From the NCBI GenBank assembly GCA_003864495.1, contig ML133376.1, forward strand, positions 620,001 through 684,000: 64,000 nt of DNA, written 5' to 3'. Below the pieces are notes generated by a model. The model made no database searches, was not told the origin of the DNA, and saw only the letters and a list, made by a program, of their open reading frames with translations. Positions 59,394-64,000 of the stretch are shown one piece after another. Position 1 is the first letter of the stretch. Every line of letters starts with the position of its first letter. The translations under genes were made by a program, and so were the position numbers. The stretch is from Nemopilema nomurai (lineage: Eukaryota; Cnidaria; Scyphozoa; Rhizostomeae; Rhizostomatidae).

Positions 59394-60539
59394 TGTCATC
59401 AAATTGATTCTTAGCGCTTCCAGGATAAATTTCATGAAAACCGTCTCTGAAAATAGATACCTTAAGTTATGTTCAGACTATAAAGTGCTGCTTTTATGCA
59501 ATTGACTTGAAATAATTTTCGAGGACGTGACTTGGTGACCTTTTATCATGAGTTATAAAAGTCGAAACTCATTATATAAAGCGTACACTCATCACAAATT
59601 TATGAAAACATTTAGGCGACCCTCTTGTCAACTTGAGGGACCGAAAACCTAAAAGCAGCTTTGTAGCTGGCGGCCTGCTACCTCTAAGCATATGAAAATG
59701 GCGGACTCTATAATATTCAGCAACAATTACAGAGGTTGGTAGCATTAGCACACCATCGAAACTTTCAAAAACAGCTTCTATAATAACAATTATGTTAATG
59801 TCCAGGAGATAACTGCTGTAAAACTCCTTAGCAGTTTTCAGTATAAGCTCATGTGGACGTTTATCAAGCTCTTATATTTTGCACATGTCTTTATTTTGAG
59901 CGGATAAAGATTGCTCTGGTGTTGTAGGTCTAGAGCTAGACCTCTCGCTATTTAATTCTCTAGGCTTTTCCTTTCAGAAATTATTTACAGTGAAGAAATC
60001 CTTCACTTTACGATACTTTGCAGTATCGTTATTAACTTTCCGTTTCTGTCGATCGTTCTCTTTACTGCATAAGGCATAACGGTAACTTGAGTCTCATTCA
60101 GATTCTTGTGTCTTTTTGTCATGATAGCGGTCACTTCACAAAAAGCTTCACAAAAAGCCGTAACTTGGGGAGCAGCAAGATGACTGGGGGGTCATCTTCC
60201 CCTAGTTTGTTTGTTAAAAGAGGCCCTGCCTTGCTACCGGGAAACAAAATAAGGTATCTAAGCCATTTGGTGATTTCCAACAGTTTCTTGAAGTAGCCTT
60301 TACCATAACCTGGGTACCAGACTCACTATGTATACCTTTACAATAAATAGCAAAATAGCGTACCAGCAATCGTTCTTCCTCAAGAGATCTAGATCTAGAA
60401 AATAGCAAAATGCCAAAGCGGTCGATTTTTGCCATGCTGCTATCAAGATAGAAGCGAGAAGTATAAATGATTTTAAAACAGTATTCTCCATTTCCGAGTA
60501 CTTTGTGATAAACATAATTTGGTGTTATGTGTCTGTCAA
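59394..60539. other. Region 3' of the lipoxygenase gene
   Basis: Nothing convincing is coded here. It should contain the lipoxygenase 3' UTR on the minus strand. I did not find an unambiguous AATAAA close to the stop. Confidence 0.5.
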
Positions 60540-63500
60540 TTATGTTGAAATGCTATTTGGAACCCAACCAGGGACAACAAATGGATATGTAGGCTCTCCT
60601 CTTTTCAGCCTCCTCTTGTTTCTTCCATCGAGAAGTGGTTTAACTACATGCATCAGTTCCCTGTATGCTTTCGTTACCAGGTTTCTCATTGGCTCGTCTC
60701 GTAGCCCGTTGCCATAGTCAAACAGACTGTCGTAATGAAACGTTCCGACTCCAAACGCCAGGTTAGTTTGAATCTAAATGAGAAGACAATTAGAAGGGCT
60801 TATTCTTGCTTGGTAGAAGAAGACGGAAAGAAGAAGGTAAAAGAAGAAACAATTTGCATGATAAACCTGTCTTTAACCATGACCAAATTCTGATCTTACT
60901 AATTTCTCTATCGCACTAGAATGCAAATGTTAGAATGCGTCACGCTGAGAGAGAATAATTTTTATTATATCCTCAAAAGCGTTTTTATCAAGATCTGTTA
61001 AGAATTTTCTTTAACGAATGTTTCATACTGCAGAAGCAAGATAGGCAAGGGGAAGCAAGAACATAGTTTCAAAAGTTGTAAATAGTTCTTCAACAAACGA
61101 AGAAGGTGGAATTAAACTCACCGTAGCTACCACAGGGCCGGCCAACAATGAAACCAAATTCTGCGGTTGAGGTTCCTTCTCGTTGAAGTAAAGCTTTGAG
61201 GGGTTGAGAGGCACTGAGCTGGAATACTCAGTAGGTGTGAAGCTGACTACAGCATGTTGCACCTGGACCCAAAGCGCCTCGGCCAGGAATCTACTAAGCT
61301 GGTCTTTTGTTGTAAAATGTGAAGGCAAACCCGCTACCTGAAGTAGAAGACAGTGTTCAGTCATTTGATAACGAAGCATTTGTAAGGACCAATGTAAATT
61401 TAATGGCGAACCCTTTACCTGAAATAGGAGACTGGCGAACCCTTTTCAGTTCCTCAACGAAAACACACTTTTTATAAGGAACCTACCACAAGGCCTAGTT
61501 CTAAAATTTCCTTATTCGTAGACCTCAAATCGTTAGATTTTAGCACCAAAAGTTCCTTAAAAGTTCCTTAATCTTCGCTGTACATCGATAAGCCTTAGCA
61601 CTAAATAGAGAGAGGGGCGAGACTGCATATGCGGAAACTACTCAATAAAGCACTTGACACACGAATAGCAAACAATCTATGCGAGTATTGGCTGCAAATG
61701 AATGGAACCCGCTTTTTAGTTCTTGATGCTTGCAGTTATAAAAAAATTTCAAATCGAAAAGTTCCTTAGTGATTTCGTTTTTAGTAGTATAAGTTCTTTA
61801 TATATTTCGGCCTTCTACATGTAGGTTCCTAATAAAGCGGTTCCTTATAAAAATCCGTGTATATGAATAAACGAGAATGGTACAATGTAAGTTTTATAAA
61901 GTTTCGTAAATTCACCTTCCCATTTCCATTATCTGGAGGAGTCTTTCCCTTTGCGGACAGTTCATTTACAAAGTTCATAAGCTCTTGGTCTTGCTCCACA
62001 TTCCAATCATTGTCATAGTATCTGTAAAATAAATTTGGAATTACTGGGTATCACCTTTGACAAAGAAGGCCTCATGGACCAAAAATTGGCTTAAGGAATG
62101 ATGAAAATTTCTCAAATGTAACTTAAAGAAGATCGTAAAAGGATTAATTTGCAAAAATGTGACATTCGCTATTACATTAGCTCGAAATGAGGCCTCACTG
62201 AGGATGATTACATAACTGAAAGAAACACATTACATAACATTAGGGTATTCTGAATAACAAGTCAGTATTGAGAGCTTAAAAGCTTTGATTTAGAATAATG
62301 TAAGCTAAGGTAAGATATAACTACAATAGAAAAGTAACAGGTAAACATGAGATAGCAAAAAGATAAATTTCGTTTATGTCTGAAAAGAGTTCGCGGAAGA
62401 GCCCAGCCGCCTAGAAGCAAGCTGTGAAATAAATGGTATAGAAAACAAAGGATTCGAATGCGATGCTTACATATCCACAAATTCATCTGCAAATTGTCTC
62501 AGAATAGAGTCAATGATGATGCCGTCGTCTCGATATGGGTAATACGGGACCTTTTTCTTATCATCCATTCCTCGGGTCTAGGACAAGGCAAGCATGATTT
62601 ATCGCGTCACGATTGAAGGCTTCTACCCATTAAAGTTTCGTTCGCAACTGATATAAATTTATTGATATAAAATTAAACATTTATTGATATAAATTGAGAT
62701 TTATCCAAGCGTTATTTATCCTACAATAAACGGCTCTCTATACCTTATTTGTAAACGGACTTCGACAAATTAGCTGTTTTGACGCTGAGACAGTTTCAAT
62801 CCAGAGACAAAGCAATCAAACAAAAAATGAACATCGAAAAAAAGTGCGTAGGAATTTTGGTCAAGGCAGAAAATAAGTCAAAACATGTCAACACGGAGTT
62901 GAAAATGATCCACACCTTCACGTTGTATTCCAGACCTATGTCATTCCAAATCATGTGTTTAAATCCCCTTCTTATCAGTTCATAGCCCCCCTGTTTTCCA
63001 AAACCAAACAACGGTCCTATAAGCCCTTTTTCCCCAAGAAGAGTACCAACACCATTCGCGTTCACTGCTAAGAGCCCTCTGCAGTGGTATTTCAGCAGCT
63101 CGTTCAGGGGGTGGTACTCGGATAGCTGTCGATGCAAGACAACACAGACTGGTTCCATTCGCAGGTGAGTGCGCAGCAAGTGCTCGTAAAGCTGTCCGTA
63201 AAACAAATCCGTAGCTTGGAAGGAGGCTTTTGCAAGTTGCCAGTTGAAGCCATCATCCGGAGTATAGACCATTGAAGCTGAATTAAGAGAAAATGATAGT
63301 TTGATCATTCTATAGGTTCGCAAAATGTTCCTGGCTTTTTCATCAAAAATCGCATTCAATCCACATTCAAAGCACTAAGATGAAAAAGTCCATTTTGCAA
63401 AAGGATAATCTAGAAGAAATCAATAACTTAAAATGATGGTAAAACTAAATTGATTTTCAAGCATAGGGTAATTTTTATCCACAGAGCTGATAAATAGTGA

Positions 63501-63853
63501 CAATTTTGAAGGAGACATGATGCCGTTTCACCTGTTTAATTTATCCATGATTAATACTAACATGGTCATTCATGGTCATTCAGGATCGATGCTTGCTGTT
63601 GATATGCACCCATAATCTATACTTTATTCTGCATACGATACTCACACTGTTCGTCGTCAATTTGAATGGCCACTGGCTTCAGCTCATACCTTCTCTTGCG
63701 TCGGTTGTACCGACTGGCGAATACCGCAATCGGGTTCGTCTGCGGAATCATCTTCACACCGGACGGAAAGAAGGCAGCCAGTGGATCCGGCAAGCTCTTT
63801 ATTCCGGCCAGCAACGGGAACTCCGCCACGTAAACCATTCTCTCTTTCAATGA
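60540..63853 (-). CDS. Lipoxygenase-like protein, C-terminal part, with altered iron-ligand positions
   Basis: Lipoxygenases insert O2 into polyunsaturated fatty acids using a non-haem iron. Six exons are visible (63853-63646, 63277-62922, 62577-62471, 62021-61916, 61337-61122, 60774-60540) with compatible phases; the N-terminus is outside the window. Landmarks are FPLLAGI, YTPDDGFNWQLAKA, EHLLRTHLRMEP, HRQLSEYHPL, VPYYPYRDDG, VQHAVVSF, FHYDSLFDY and the C-terminus YPFVVPGWVPNSIST. Against the classic ligand set (His, His, His, Asn, C-terminal Ile), the first His is Gly in YGQLYEH, the second and third His are present (EHLLRTH, QHAVV), the Asn is Ser (HAVVS) and the last residue is Thr. A pseudoenzyme or altered chemistry is possible. 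The last exon has a frame break: the T run at 60720-60723 is one base too long, putting TGA after DSLF, and the downstream frame resumes with FDYGNGLRDEP. Whether this is an assembly indel or a mutation is open. Confidence 0.9.
61464..61860. mobile_element. Inverted-repeat element in a lipoxygenase intron
   Basis: The left end ACACTTTTTATAAGGAACC and the reverse of the right end (ACACGGATTTTTATAAGGAA) match in their core TTTTTATAAGGAACC. The interior has several scattered AAGTTCCTTA motifs related to the ends. It lies between exons 61337-61122 and 62021-61916 and leaves the splice sites intact. The superfamily is unknown. Confidence 0.65.
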
Positions 63854-64000
63854 CTGAAAAGATGCTTTGACTTTACAGCAAAGTCTTAACAAATGTTTTG
63901 CTTTTGAGGCTCATACGCCAGCAAACCCAGACAGTTAGTGACTTAATGATGTGACTGAATGAGAACGAAATCAGGTGCATGGGCCTATTGGTATTTATGT

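Noticed and set aside
1..64000. CRISPR arrays, bacterial operons, rRNA or tRNA genes
   Set aside because: The tandem arrays here are minisatellites without spacers. Genes have spliceosomal introns. I saw no cloverleaf or rRNA sequence I could defend.

Overview
This is animal nuclear DNA: AT-rich, intron-dense, with GT-AG introns and scattered DNA transposons. A multi-exon acetyl-CoA synthetase, a lipoxygenase and secreted collagen and fibrinogen-like proteins point to a metazoan. A cnidarian (probably an anthozoan) is my best guess, but this is an inference from gene content. A sponge or other invertebrate is not excluded.

Layout. (1) 1-6426, + strand: the 3' part of an ACSS2-like acetyl-CoA synthetase in ten exons. 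Its second intron carries a complete hAT element with a smaller hAT-like MITE inside it. (2) 8.2-41.0 kb: three secreted-protein genes that share one small module. Gene A (minus, 17004 to 9497) has a signal peptide, an Asn/Gln-rich region, collagen exons, a short coiled coil and a fibrinogen-like (FReD-like) C-terminus. A second FReD-like last exon follows at 8902-8228. Gene B (minus, 32136 to 21060) has three short exons and one 7.95-kb exon encoding a giant Lys/Asn/Ser/Thr-rich repetitive tail. Gene C (plus, 34799 to 41047) has the same opening and a 1,600-residue product rich in N-glycosylation sequons. All three place an 'SC...11 residues...SG.YW' exon just before a phase-0 intron, and the next exon starts '(T/L)(Y/F)C'. 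B and C therefore look like relatives of a collagen-FReD ancestor that kept the first part of the domain and gained huge disordered tails. This trio is the most novel thing in the window. (3) 42-60 kb: transposon territory, with a Harbinger-like element carrying a MADF fragment and an 11-bp array, a decayed intron-containing KDZ/HMGXB3-like transposase relic, two hAT MITEs in opposite orientation and several short elements. There are also a few unassigned exon-like stretches. (4) 60540-63853, minus: the 3' part of a lipoxygenase whose usual iron-ligand positions are altered and whose last exon has a frame break.

Three frame breaks (gene B, lipoxygenase, KDZ relic) fall at or beside short A/T homopolymers. 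Assembly indels are a real alternative to mutation for the first two. Exon borders were set by eye from splice motifs and phase agreement. Genes A and C join in frame throughout. Gene B and the lipoxygenase do so apart from one break each.
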